This document shows, piece after piece, positions 1 through 8,152 of a stretch of DNA of 64,000 nt. This stretch comes from Enterococcus xiangfangensis (GTDB lineage: Bacteria > Bacillota > Bacilli > Lactobacillales > Enterococcaceae), in NCBI RefSeq assembly GCF_005405365.1, contig NZ_BJDX01000002.1, positions 1-64,000 of the forward strand, given 5' to 3'. The translations under genes were made by a program, and so were the position numbers. Under the pieces are notes generated by a model. That model did not search any database, had not been told where the DNA came from, and saw only the letters and a program-made list of their open reading frames with translations. Each line of letters starts with the position of its first letter. Position 1 is the first letter of the stretch.

Positions 1-12
1 GGCTACCAATCA

Positions 13-27
13 CCGATAGAATATCGG
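13..27. other. small inverted repeat beyond recombinase gene
   Basis: CCGATA-gaa-TATCGG lies about 100 bases past the stop of the first XerS-like gene. It is not followed by a T-run, so it is not a convincing terminator. No gene is seen between position 1 and 130. Confidence 0.3.
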
Positions 28-130
28 AAATTAGCAGCCTAATAAATGCTTTTTTATTACTGTCTCAGTATTTTAGGCCAGTTCCAAAAGAAAGGGGCAA
101 GTTTCTCTGCTTTTTTACTGATGTTTTTTT

Positions 131-1240
131 CTAATTCCATAAGTCATTCATAGCATCGCGTTTTTTCTTACCCGCGATATGGGTATAGATAGTGGTCGCA
201 GATGTTCCGGATTGGCCTAGTTGTTCAGCTACTTGGACTAAGGAATTTGTTTTTGTATATAATTGGGTCGCAACTGAGTGACGCAGTTTGTGAGGGGAGA
301 CTTTGATTTTAAAAGCTTCGGAATATTTTCCCACCATCGCTTCAACAGCACCGCCGGCTATCCGTTTGGCTTTTTTACGATAACGAGTCAAAAAGAGAGC
401 CGATTCGGCCTCATCTGGCTGGTATAATTTTTCACGTTGGGTCAAATAACTCTTCAAGTACCCAATAGCAATTGAAGAAATGACGACCATATCCCATTTG
501 CCGCCTTTTCGGTAAACACGAGCTTCGCCTGCCGTTAAATCGAGATCACTAACATTCAGATTTACTAATTCAGATAGGCGGATACCGGTACCTAAGAATA
601 AACTGATGATAGCAAGGTCGCGGATTCGATTCTTTTTGAAGGCAGTGACTGCCTGGCGAGATTCAAGCAACTGGATATAATGCTGTTCAATAAAATCTAG
701 AAAATCAAGTGCTTCTTCATCTAAAAAGAGTTTCTTTTCGATTGCGGCACCACGTTCAGCCATCGTTTTATTATCCTTGACATTTGCGACTTTTCGCATC
801 ATATTGTGTTCAAGATAAGGTTTTCCCGTATTGCGATCAATAGCTTCTGATAGATAGTTGAAGAGTGATCGAATCGCAGTGATTCCGCGCTGGACTGTCG
901 CATTTTGGCGTAAGGGGAGCGGTTGTTCGTTTTTGGCTAGACGTTTTTGAGTTGTTTCTTTTAAAATTTTCGGAGCTTTTACTAAATGAGCTTTATAAAA
1001 TTCGAGGTCTTCCGGCCAAAGTGCCGCAAACTCAGTCAAGGTCACTTCCGGTAATTTCGTTGCCGAAGAAAAGCCTTCTTGAATCAGCCAAGTTAGAAAA
1101 CGTCGGTACTCTTTTGCGTATTCATAAAGAGTGATCGAAGAATATTGATCTCCACTTTTTTTACGAAAATAATTTTGAATAAACCAAGGAAAAAATTGGA
1201 TTTCTTCCTCCATTCGACGAGTAGCTTCTTGTTGATTCAT
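131..1240 (-). CDS. xerS: XerS-like tyrosine recombinase (first copy)
   Basis: Site-specific tyrosine recombinase of 369 residues, the length expected for the single-recombinase XerS type that resolves chromosome dimers in streptococci and lactococci. An N-terminal SAM-like DNA-binding half (about residues 15-150) precedes a catalytic half. The catalytic set is visible: Arg221 in GTGIRLSELV, His317 and Arg320 in HKLRH, and Tyr352 in TIYTH. Start chosen because AAAGGAG lies 9 bases upstream of the ATG. It is divergent from the alkylation-repair gene. A clear paralogue lies at 5713-6855 and shares the block TLYEYAKEYRRFL. Family call is firm; whether this copy is the housekeeping dimer resolvase is inference. 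Confidence 0.85.
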   Translation of the reverse strand: MNQQEATRRMEEEIQFFPWFIQNYFRKKSGDQYSSITLYEYAKEYRRFLTWLIQEGFSSATKLPEVTLTEFAALWPEDLEFYKAHLVKAPKILKETTQKRLAKNEQPLPLRQNATVQRGITAIRSLFNYLSEAIDRNTGKPYLEHNMMRKVANVKDNKTMAERGAAIEKKLFLDEEALDFLDFIEQHYIQLLESRQAVTAFKKNRIRDLAIISLFLGTGIRLSELVNLNVSDLDLTAGEARVYRKGGKWDMVVISSIAIGYLKSYLTQREKLYQPDEAESALFLTRYRKKAKRIAGGAVEAMVGKYSEAFKIKVSPHKLRHSVATQLYTKTNSLVQVAEQLGQSGTSATTIYTHIAGKKKRDAMNDLWN

Positions 1241-1386
1241 TGACGACAGCTCCTTTGTAGTAAAGAGTATAAGTTAGTTTTTTGAGGCAGTCAATTAGAG
1301 GGAAAATAAAAAAAATAGTTGTTCATTTTTCGGCAGAAATAATTTTTAGCAAGCGATATACTAAAGCAATAAAGGAGGGAGTAGCT

Positions 1387-2436
1387 ATGATTACTTCAAA
1401 GGTCAAACAGCAGGAATTTTATCAGGCGCTGCTTGAAAAAGATCGAGCTTATGATGGCATCTTTTTTGCGGGGATCAAAACAACAGGAATCTTTTGCCAC
1501 CCCTCATGCCGTGCCAGAAAACCTAAATTTGAAAATTGTGTATTTTATCAAACAGCGGAAGAAGCATTATTAGCCGGCTTTCGCCCATGTAAAATCTGCC
1601 AACCGCTGTCTTTTCCGCAGATGATTCCTGCTGAAGTCCAAAAATTAGTCGATGAGGTTGAAGCCCATCCAGAAAAACGTTGGAAAGAGTCAGATTTCTC
1701 AGCGCTCGGATTGAACTCAGCCGCTGCTCGTAGAAAATTCAAAGAAATTTATCAGATGACATTTGTCCAATATGCTAGGGCACGAAGAATGGGGCTAGCT
1801 TTTAAAGAAATCTCGCGAGGCAGTAAAGTCATCGATCAACAGCTACAGGTCGGATATGAATCTTCCAGCGGATTCAATGATGCGTTCACTAAAATCATGG
1901 GAAATCCCGCGAAAAAAACGGATGTCCAGACATTGACTGCGTCTTTTATCTCCACACCAATCGGTCGAATGCTGTGTTTGACCGATGATGAAGCTCTTTA
2001 TTTATTAGAATTTGAAGATCGGCGAGGATTGGAACGAGAAATCGAGCGCTTACGAGAAAAATACAATAGTCGTATCATCTATGGTCAAACAGCGATCAAT
2101 CAAAAAGTCGCCGAACAGCTGAGCGAATATTTCAAAGGGGAACGTCGCGAATTTTCGATTCCCTTATTTTACGACGGATCGCCTTTTCAAAAACAAGTTT
2201 GGGAGACTTTGGCCGCTATTCCCTTTGGAAAAACAGTTAGTTACCAAGAAATCGCCATTCGATTAGGGGATAAGAATAAAGTTCGCGCAGTTGGACGTGC
2301 TAATGGGGCGAATAAGCTGGCAATCATTGTGCCGTGCCATCGGGTCATTGCGCAAAATGGGAATTTGACCGGTTATGCTGGCGGATTAGAACGAAAGAAA
2401 TATCTATTGGACTTAGAACAAAAATATCGGAACTAA
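1387..2436 (+). CDS. ada: Ada-type DNA alkylation repair protein/regulator
   Basis: A 349-residue three-part Ada protein. The N-terminal zinc domain has the four cysteines Cys37, Cys41, Cys68 and Cys71, which in Escherichia coli Ada repair methylphosphotriesters. A degenerate AraC-type helix-turn-helix follows (about residues 90-165), then a methylguanine methyltransferase domain with the acceptor motif PCHRVI (Cys317). The protein should remove O6-methylguanine damage and may activate its own gene. Start ATG 1387 has AAAGGAGGGA just upstream; a longer reading from 1282 has no ribosome site. The gene stands alone, divergent from the recombinase, and ends before a strong terminator. Confidence 0.9.
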   Translation: MITSKVKQQEFYQALLEKDRAYDGIFFAGIKTTGIFCHPSCRARKPKFENCVFYQTAEEALLAGFRPCKICQPLSFPQMIPAEVQKLVDEVEAHPEKRWKESDFSALGLNSAAARRKFKEIYQMTFVQYARARRMGLAFKEISRGSKVIDQQLQVGYESSSGFNDAFTKIMGNPAKKTDVQTLTASFISTPIGRMLCLTDDEALYLLEFEDRRGLEREIERLREKYNSRIIYGQTAINQKVAEQLSEYFKGERREFSIPLFYDGSPFQKQVWETLAAIPFGKTVSYQEIAIRLGDKNKVRAVGRANGANKLAIIVPCHRVIAQNGNLTGYAGGLERKKYLLDLEQKYRN

Positions 2437-2504
2437 ACTTCTTGCATGAGAAAAAATTTTGTTCATCATTGAAATCACAGAGTGGTCTAACTTAATAAGG
2501 CGAC

Positions 2505-2537
2505 AAACGGAGCTGAATCAAAAAATCAGCTCCGTTT
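2505..2537. terminator. bidirectional terminator between ada and membrane gene
   Basis: Perfect 12-base arms AAACGGAGCTGA and TCAGCTCCGTTT around a 9-base loop, with T-runs on both sides. It serves ada on plus and the membrane protein gene on minus. Confidence 0.85.
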
Positions 2538-2864
2538 TTAATTGAGATAAACTAAGACTGTGACAAATGATAAAAATAGGAAAAAAAGCAGAGCCATTAA
2601 ATAGTAGATTTTTCGTTTTAATCGTTGGAGTTGTTCTTGTTCAACCGATGTGACCAAACTGGTTGTTTTTCGCCGAGAAAAGAGATACAGCAGCAAACCA
2701 CCGCCATTTTGACCGCCCGTTGCAAGCAACGACCAAAATCGTGGATGCTTGATCCCGCGACTTTTTGCATCAAGCAGAACTAAGGAATAGACGGAATAGC
2801 CCATTCCAATGATCGCGACTAGCAATAAAACGAGTAGAACAATCATGACAATTGACTGAATCAT
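2538..2864 (-). CDS. small two-segment membrane protein
   Basis: A 108-residue protein with an N-terminal hydrophobic segment (about residues 4-32), a basic middle and a second hydrophobic segment near the C terminus (about 86-106). The family was not recognised. It lies 14 bases downstream of the XRE regulator gene on the same strand, so the two are almost certainly co-transcribed; a membrane-bound regulator and its small membrane partner is a common arrangement. AGGAGATGA lies in front of the ATG. Confidence 0.65.
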   Translation of the reverse strand: MIQSIVMIVLLVLLLVAIIGMGYSVYSLVLLDAKSRGIKHPRFWSLLATGGQNGGGLLLYLFSRRKTTSLVTSVEQEQLQRLKRKIYYLMALLFFLFLSFVTVLVYLN

Positions 2865-2878
2865 AAAATCATCTCCTG

Positions 2879-3277
2879 TTAAATTTTTTTGATGATCAGA
2901 TAAAACAACGCGAGTGTGTTCACACTGATTAAAGCCAAAATAAGCAATATAAAATAATCACCGATAGTCGGATTGATCAGCAGAACGATCATCAATCCGA
3001 CATTTACAAGCAGCATAAAGATAAACCTTTTTAGAAAATGATTGATCGACGTATTTTCCTGCAGCTGTTTGACCATTTCTTGATCTCCTTTCAATAATTC
3101 ATCTAAGGATAAAGAGTAGATATCCGACAATCGGACCATCCGCTCGATATCAGGATAACTTCGCCCATTTTCCCAATTAGAGATCGTTTGTCGCGTGATT
3201 CCTAACGCTTCAGCAACAGACTCTTGCGTCAAATTTAATTCCATTCTTCTAGCTTTCAATCGTTCGCCAACTTCCAT
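2879..3277 (-). CDS. XRE-family regulator with C-terminal membrane anchor
   Basis: A 132-residue protein. Residues 5-62 are a Cro/CI-type helix-turn-helix (LTQESVAEALGITRQTISNWE). Two membrane segments fill residues 83-128, so this should be a DNA-binding protein held at the membrane. A GTG nine bases upstream is possible, but AGGAGTG sits 6-7 bases before ATG 3277, which I prefer. It heads a two-gene unit with the small membrane protein. Target and signal are unknown. Confidence 0.75.
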   Translation of the reverse strand: MEVGERLKARRMELNLTQESVAEALGITRQTISNWENGRSYPDIERMVRLSDIYSLSLDELLKGDQEMVKQLQENTSINHFLKRFIFMLLVNVGLMIVLLINPTIGDYFILLILALISVNTLALFYLIIKKI

Positions 3278-3587
3278 TTTGGACACTCCTATCTTCGCTG
3301 AATCTACTCTAAGAATGAATCAAATTCTGGTTTCTAACGAGGAAAAAATGAACTTTTTAAAGTAAAAATGCTTTTACATAGGGGGAAAGAAGAAGATAAG
3401 GAGTGTATAGAGAACAAAAGGACTAAAAATATCGCAAACAAGATATCAATAGCCCCTCCCTTGTTTATAACGGAACTAGGTTCTATCGCAAAATAATTGA
3501 TTTAGAAGTTTTTATCCTTCAAACGTTCTCCTTGTGATAGGATTATTCTAAAATGCCCAGAAAAATTTGAAAGGAGCGTTTTATTTT
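3278..3587. other. intergenic region between divergent regulators
   Basis: About 310 AT-rich bases between the XRE regulator and the RNPP-like regulator. It must carry both promoters. I searched it by eye for a short hydrophobic signalling-peptide gene next to the RNPP-like regulator and found no convincing one. Confidence 0.4.
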
Positions 3588-4418
3588 ATGGATATGAAAC
3601 AGTCTTTTGGCACGGAAATCAAAAAGAGACGTATTGCTAAGAAAATTTCTCAGAAGGTACTTTGTGAAGGTATCTGCTCTCAGCCAATGCTCTCTTCTAT
3701 TGAGGCTGGGAAATATGTACCTAATGGGAAAATTCTCATCCAGCTTTGTCAACGGTTGGAAATTGATGCAGATCTATTGGTTTTGCATGATCATTACCAA
3801 ATAGGAAACAAAAAAGACCTCAATGAAACTTGTGAACGACTTTGTAACGCACATAAATATCTGGAGTTGGCTGCGTTTCTTCAACAAGATTCTGTGGTTG
3901 ATTCGATTGAAACCTCAGAACAAACCCAAGCCTACTATTACTATTTGGCGTGTAGCCAATTTCATATAGAAAAAAATATGAAGACGTGCAAACAAAATTT
4001 TCATCTCGCACTCGCTGAAGCCGATGTCCAACGAACGAAAGAAACTTTAACTCGATTGATTTTAGCCTGCTTAGGGGTAGTAGCAGTTAAAGAAGGCCAA
4101 GTAAAGCAATCGGAACAATACTTTAAACAAGTGTTCTCTGATTTAGAGAGAATCAATTATGAGAGAAACCAAAATATTTTATATTATTTGTACGGGATGG
4201 CTCTATTTTTACAAAATAATTACTCTAAGGCAGCGCAGATTTTAGAAAAAGGAATCCAGTTTACCAGTCAACATGATGCCCATTTTATGTTGGCGAACAT
4301 ATTCTTTTTGTTAGCTCGAATAGCGGAAAGGGCAGAAAATGAAGAAGTAAAGACCGAAGCCAGACAAAAAAGTCGGCTGCTAAAAGACATTTTTAACGAA
4401 TCTATTTATAAAATATAA
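3588..4418 (+). CDS. RNPP/Rgg-like regulator with HTH and TPR-like repeats
   Basis: A 276-residue regulator: XRE-type helix-turn-helix at about residues 8-62 (KKISQKVLCEGICSQPMLSSIE), then an all-helical region with TPR-like periodicity to the end. This is the layout of Rgg, PlcR and PrgX proteins, many of which bind secreted peptides. ATG 3588 has AAGGAG 11 bases upstream; a reading from 3567 lacks a site. It is followed 69 bases later by a two-gene operon, which is the likely target. The peptide ligand is inference. Confidence 0.7.
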   Translation: MDMKQSFGTEIKKRRIAKKISQKVLCEGICSQPMLSSIEAGKYVPNGKILIQLCQRLEIDADLLVLHDHYQIGNKKDLNETCERLCNAHKYLELAAFLQQDSVVDSIETSEQTQAYYYYLACSQFHIEKNMKTCKQNFHLALAEADVQRTKETLTRLILACLGVVAVKEGQVKQSEQYFKQVFSDLERINYERNQNILYYLYGMALFLQNNYSKAAQILEKGIQFTSQHDAHFMLANIFFLLARIAERAENEEVKTEARQKSRLLKDIFNESIYKI

Positions 4419-4487
4419 GAATACTTATTAAACTTTTCATTTGAAATTACTTATTCTTTATTCATCAAATAAAGGAGGTCGATTTAA

Positions 4488-4922
4488 ATGAATCAACCAG
4501 TTGTATCAAATGAAATCACGGTATCAAAGCCAACTGCGGAGGTTAAAACATTCTTAGGAGTTATTGATTCACTGCTTTTATGGGATTCCGAAGTGACTGT
4601 CGTAAAAAATAATAGCACGACTTTTACTATTACTCGATCAAAAAATGCGGTCAATAGCACGGAAGAAGTAACAATTGAAAAACTTGAAAATCAAGTGATC
4701 TATCATTTTATCGGTGAAAAATTAACCTATGATATTCAGTTTATTCTAAATGAAAAAGAAATGACCACACAAATTATCGAAAATGTAATACTGATAAATA
4801 AGGAAAACTTTTTCTTACCAGTTCAACTCTTTCGTCCAATATTGAAAGCAGCTCTCGAGGAAAAATTGATTAATTTAGCTCAAATTTTGAACCAATCGGG
4901 AAATGTGGGGCTGACTAAATGA
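4488..4922 (+). CDS. SRPBCC/START-like small protein
   Basis: A 144-residue protein whose pattern (N-terminal strand, alternating beta region, long amphipathic C-terminal helix) resembles the SRPBCC ligand-binding fold. This is a fold guess, not a recognised family. AAAGGAGG precedes the ATG. The stop overlaps the next start as ATGA, so the two genes are translationally coupled and probably act together, the partner being a flavodoxin-fold reductase. Confidence 0.5.
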   Translation: MNQPVVSNEITVSKPTAEVKTFLGVIDSLLLWDSEVTVVKNNSTTFTITRSKNAVNSTEEVTIEKLENQVIYHFIGEKLTYDIQFILNEKEMTTQIIENVILINKENFFLPVQLFRPILKAALEEKLINLAQILNQSGNVGLTK

Positions 4923-5512
4923 AAGCTTTGATTATCTACTCTCACCCAACAGGAAAACCCTTTAGCTATAACGAACACATTTTGACCGAAGTTCAAACAA
5001 TTCTTTCCCGAAAACAGTACGAGGTAACTATTCGTGATTTGTATGAAATGAAATTTGATCCAATTTTGAGTTCAAATGATTTTGATTTACTTCATCAAAG
5101 AAGAACACCAAAGGATATTCAGACAGAGCAGGACTACATCACGGAAGCTGATCTACTTCTAGTTATTTCACCTATCTGGTGGGCGAGTTTTCCGGCAATT
5201 TTGAAAGGTTATTTTGATCGAGTTTTTGCTCATGGATTTGCTTATCAGGCGGAAGCAGATGGTAGTGTTACTAAAAAACTAACAGGGAAAAAGGGAATTT
5301 TTATTAATACATTTGGTAATTCAACCGTCGTGTACGAACAAAGTGGAATGATTGAAGCCTTCAAACACACGATGAATCAAGGTGTGTTTGAGTTTACCGG
5401 TATAGAGCCAATTGGTTATTTTTCGTTTGGTGAAACAAACGCAAGATCCGAAAAGACAGTTGCAAAAATCATTTCTAAATTAGAGGAAAAACTCCCTGAA
5501 ATGTTGAAATAA
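4919..5512 (+). CDS. flavodoxin-fold NAD(P)H oxidoreductase
   Basis: A 197-residue protein of the Flavodoxin_2 group (NQO1, MdaB and KefF relatives). Seen are the N-terminal strand and flavin loop (LIIYSHPTGKPFSYN), the SPIWWASFPAILKGYFDRVF block and a glycine-rich stretch near residue 130. Members reduce quinones or other electrophiles with FMN or FAD. It overlaps the previous gene by 4 bases and is followed by a strong terminator. The substrate cannot be read from sequence. Confidence 0.8.
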   Translation: MKALIIYSHPTGKPFSYNEHILTEVQTILSRKQYEVTIRDLYEMKFDPILSSNDFDLLHQRRTPKDIQTEQDYITEADLLLVISPIWWASFPAILKGYFDRVFAHGFAYQAEADGSVTKKLTGKKGIFINTFGNSTVVYEQSGMIEAFKHTMNQGVFEFTGIEPIGYFSFGETNARSEKTVAKIISKLEEKLPEMLK

Positions 5513-5572
5513 AAGGAAAAAACGATATTTTCTATAAAATAAGCAGAAAAATAATTGCTAAAATAGATGGGA

Positions 5573-5618
5573 TACCTCAAAAAAAGTTAGATTAAAAAAT
5601 CTAACTTTTTTTGAGGTA
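5573..5618. terminator. long perfect hairpin terminator
   Basis: Two perfect 20-base arms (5573-5592 and 5599-5618) with a 6-base loop. Runs of seven A and seven T lie within the stem. It follows the flavoprotein operon and faces the second recombinase gene, so it may act on both strands. Confidence 0.75.
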
Positions 5619-5712
5619 CACTTTTCACTTGGAACTGTTTCTCCGCTGCTTCTTTATTTCAAAAAAATTCATTTTATTAGACACTATCGAAAATATTCCT
5701 AATCAGTACTCT

Positions 5713-6855
5713 TTACGTCCAAAGGTCATTGATTACTGATCGTTGTTCTTTTTTTACGATATGAGTATAGATCTCTGTGGCTGAAGTGCTGCGTTGCCCC
5801 AAGATTTCGCTGACAGTTTTTAGATTTTTCGTTTTTCTAAATGCCATTGTCCCAACGCTGTGTCGTAATTTATGGGGAGTTGTTCGTTTGCCAAAAGAAG
5901 TGGAGTACTTATCGATCATTTTTTCAATCGAACCGCCTTCCATCCGTTTGGCTACATTCTTATGCTTAGTTAGAAAAAGGGCGGGAATTGAGTCGTCAGC
6001 ATTGTATAGAGCTTTTCTTTGGTCGGTATATTCTTGGATATAATCGATAAAAATTGGCGAGATCATTGCGTGATCCATTGTATCGCCTTTGCGTCGAACT
6101 TGGATATACAGTCCATCATAATTGAGGTCACTGACATTTGTATTAACTAATTCCGATAAACGTATACCTGAACCGAGAAATAATGCCAGTATCGCAGCGT
6201 CTCTGATTCGATTTTTTTCATAAGCCGTCTTTGCTTGACGCGTGGTCAGTGTATTGCCATAACCACTATAAACATATTCCACAAAATCGATCGCGTCAGA
6301 ATCTAAATAGAGCATCTTCTCAATTTTATCTTTTCTAACAGCATTAGAAGAATCGACACCGCCATTTTCAATATTGGCCATGATATTTCTCCTAAGCAGC
6401 GGACGAATGCTATATTCACCTGTCTGTTCATCAAATTCCTCGACTTCTTCATTTGATAAATATTTAAACAATGAACGAAGGGCGGTAATACTTCGCTGAA
6501 CCGTCACTTTTAATCGATGAGTATTTCGTTCACTCAACGATGCCTGAGCAGTTTCGTTATCAGAATTTTTTTCAAACGTCCGTTTAGGCGATTGATTTAA
6601 AAAGGACTTATACAAAATGATTTTGTCTTTATTAAGTCTCTCAAAATCGGTTAACTTGATTTCAGAAACGTCATCTACAGCGACGATTTTTTCAGTTACC
6701 AACCAGGAGAGGAAGCGGCGGTATTCTTTCGCATATTCATACAATGTATTAGTTGAACGAGGGATTGCTTCTAAGTACAACAGATAATTCTGGATAAAAT
6801 CTGGTAATTTTTCAAATTCCTTTTCATAGCGTTCGGTTAATTGTTCACGACTCAT
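5713..6855 (-). CDS. XerS-like tyrosine recombinase (second copy)
   Basis: A 380-residue paralogue of the recombinase at 131-1240, with the same N-terminal block and an intact catalytic core: GSGIRLSELVN, HKLRH and EIYTH. Start ATG 6855 has AAAGGA 9 bases upstream; extending to 6936 would add a hydrophobic leader without a ribosome site, which is unlikely for this family. It is followed by nothing but the flavoprotein terminator and preceded by 1.3 kb without genes. One of the two copies may be the dimer resolvase and the other an element recombinase; the sequence does not say which. Confidence 0.8.
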   Translation of the reverse strand: MSREQLTERYEKEFEKLPDFIQNYLLYLEAIPRSTNTLYEYAKEYRRFLSWLVTEKIVAVDDVSEIKLTDFERLNKDKIILYKSFLNQSPKRTFEKNSDNETAQASLSERNTHRLKVTVQRSITALRSLFKYLSNEEVEEFDEQTGEYSIRPLLRRNIMANIENGGVDSSNAVRKDKIEKMLYLDSDAIDFVEYVYSGYGNTLTTRQAKTAYEKNRIRDAAILALFLGSGIRLSELVNTNVSDLNYDGLYIQVRRKGDTMDHAMISPIFIDYIQEYTDQRKALYNADDSIPALFLTKHKNVAKRMEGGSIEKMIDKYSTSFGKRTTPHKLRHSVGTMAFRKTKNLKTVSEILGQRSTSATEIYTHIVKKEQRSVINDLWT

Positions 6856-8152
6856 TAGATTCAATCCTTTCATTAAAAAGTAGGTGAGGGGAATGACCTC
6901 TAAAATTATTATAATAGGTATATACCAATTTGTCAAATATAAAATAACGATTTAACAATTTGAAAAAGGGGTGGTCTAATAAATAAAACAGTTTAATTTT
7001 ATTGAAAAATGGTTCTTTCCGTAAAGCTAAAACGAATAATATTTTATATAAAATAACCTAAATAAAGAAGATATCCAAATCAATAATAAAGATTGGTCCA
7101 ATGAAAATTGATTGATTCATTAATCGAAAAATGGAATTTTAGCAACAGAATCATTTATTCATTGAAAGTAAATTCTGATTACTGCTACAAGCACAACTTA
7201 GAACCAGATTAAGCTAAACTTAGCTCAAAATGAACTCATTCAGCTGAAACAGTTACTATTTGATGCTGATTAAAATTCGTTGCGAAAAGATTCAGATAGC
7301 TAAATTCATTATGCTATAGAGCACATTTTTCGTGTTATAAGTATTTAAAAAATTATGCTTTCGGGAAAATAGATATTGTTACGAAAACATGATTGGACAT
7401 TCCAACCGCTTCATCTTTTGAAATTCAATTTGATTCATCAAATAGCTGGACATTTTCCTTACCTTGATCATTTTGAACAATTCACTTTCAACTTATAACT
7501 CATAATCAATAATTTTTTAGATATGATTTCACTTTAATTCAGCATGGTTTAGCCAACGATATTCAGTTGAAAAACGAGCCATCTAATGGACTTGATTTTA
7601 CTAGACAATTTTAGCAACGTCAGAATTTATTATCTTTAAAATCACTTTGACTACGGATCCATCAATTATCTGTAAAATACCGCTGCTTAAATACTTCTTA
7701 CAAAAATAATTGCACAAAAAAATAAACGACTATTTTACCAAATTGTCAGCTATCTTGTCTAAATGATTAAACCACTTTTATGGTTTGAGAAAAACTAACA
7801 TTATTCTCAAACCATAACAAGTCACTTCTATAGCCACTAACTAGTACTTTCTAAGAAAACTACATAAAGATTCCCTGATCCTTTAAGGCCACAAGTCTCT
7901 AACTATTTTATGAACTTTTCGTCTGGAGGACAGCTTGAGTTTCACTCGATAATTAGCAAATTGAATAGTTTATTGGCAGTGATTCAGAACCAAACTGCCT
8001 AGGATGATAATGAATTTTGACGGCAGCGATAGAAAATTGTTCGATTCTCAGCGAAGATCAACTACTTTATTTTAAACTATTAAAATAGCTCGCCTTTTTT
8101 GATAAAAATCGTTAAAATTATATTTATAAACCGCTTTATGAAAGGAGTCCCG
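6856..8152. other. 1.3 kb gene-free AT-rich region
   Basis: I see no reading frame of useful length on either strand and no recognisable gene remnant. It contains the palindrome GGTATATACC at 6917-6926, close to the recombinase start, and an inverted repeat at 7778-7817. It could hold regulatory DNA for the Mga-type gene, a recombination site, an RNA gene or decayed sequence. Confidence 0.5.
7778..7817. repeat. 14-base inverted repeat without T-run
   Basis: TTATGGTTTGAGAA at 7778-7791 and its exact complement at 7804-7817, spaced by 12 bases. Neither side has a run of T, so it is not an ordinary terminator. It lies in the gene-free region about 340 bases upstream of the Mga-type gene. Confidence 0.6.

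Noticed and set aside
5619..5712. dif-like site near the second recombinase gene
   Set aside because: TTTTCGATAGTGTC-type sequence on minus has a vague likeness to Xer arms, but I could not match both half-sites with confidence.
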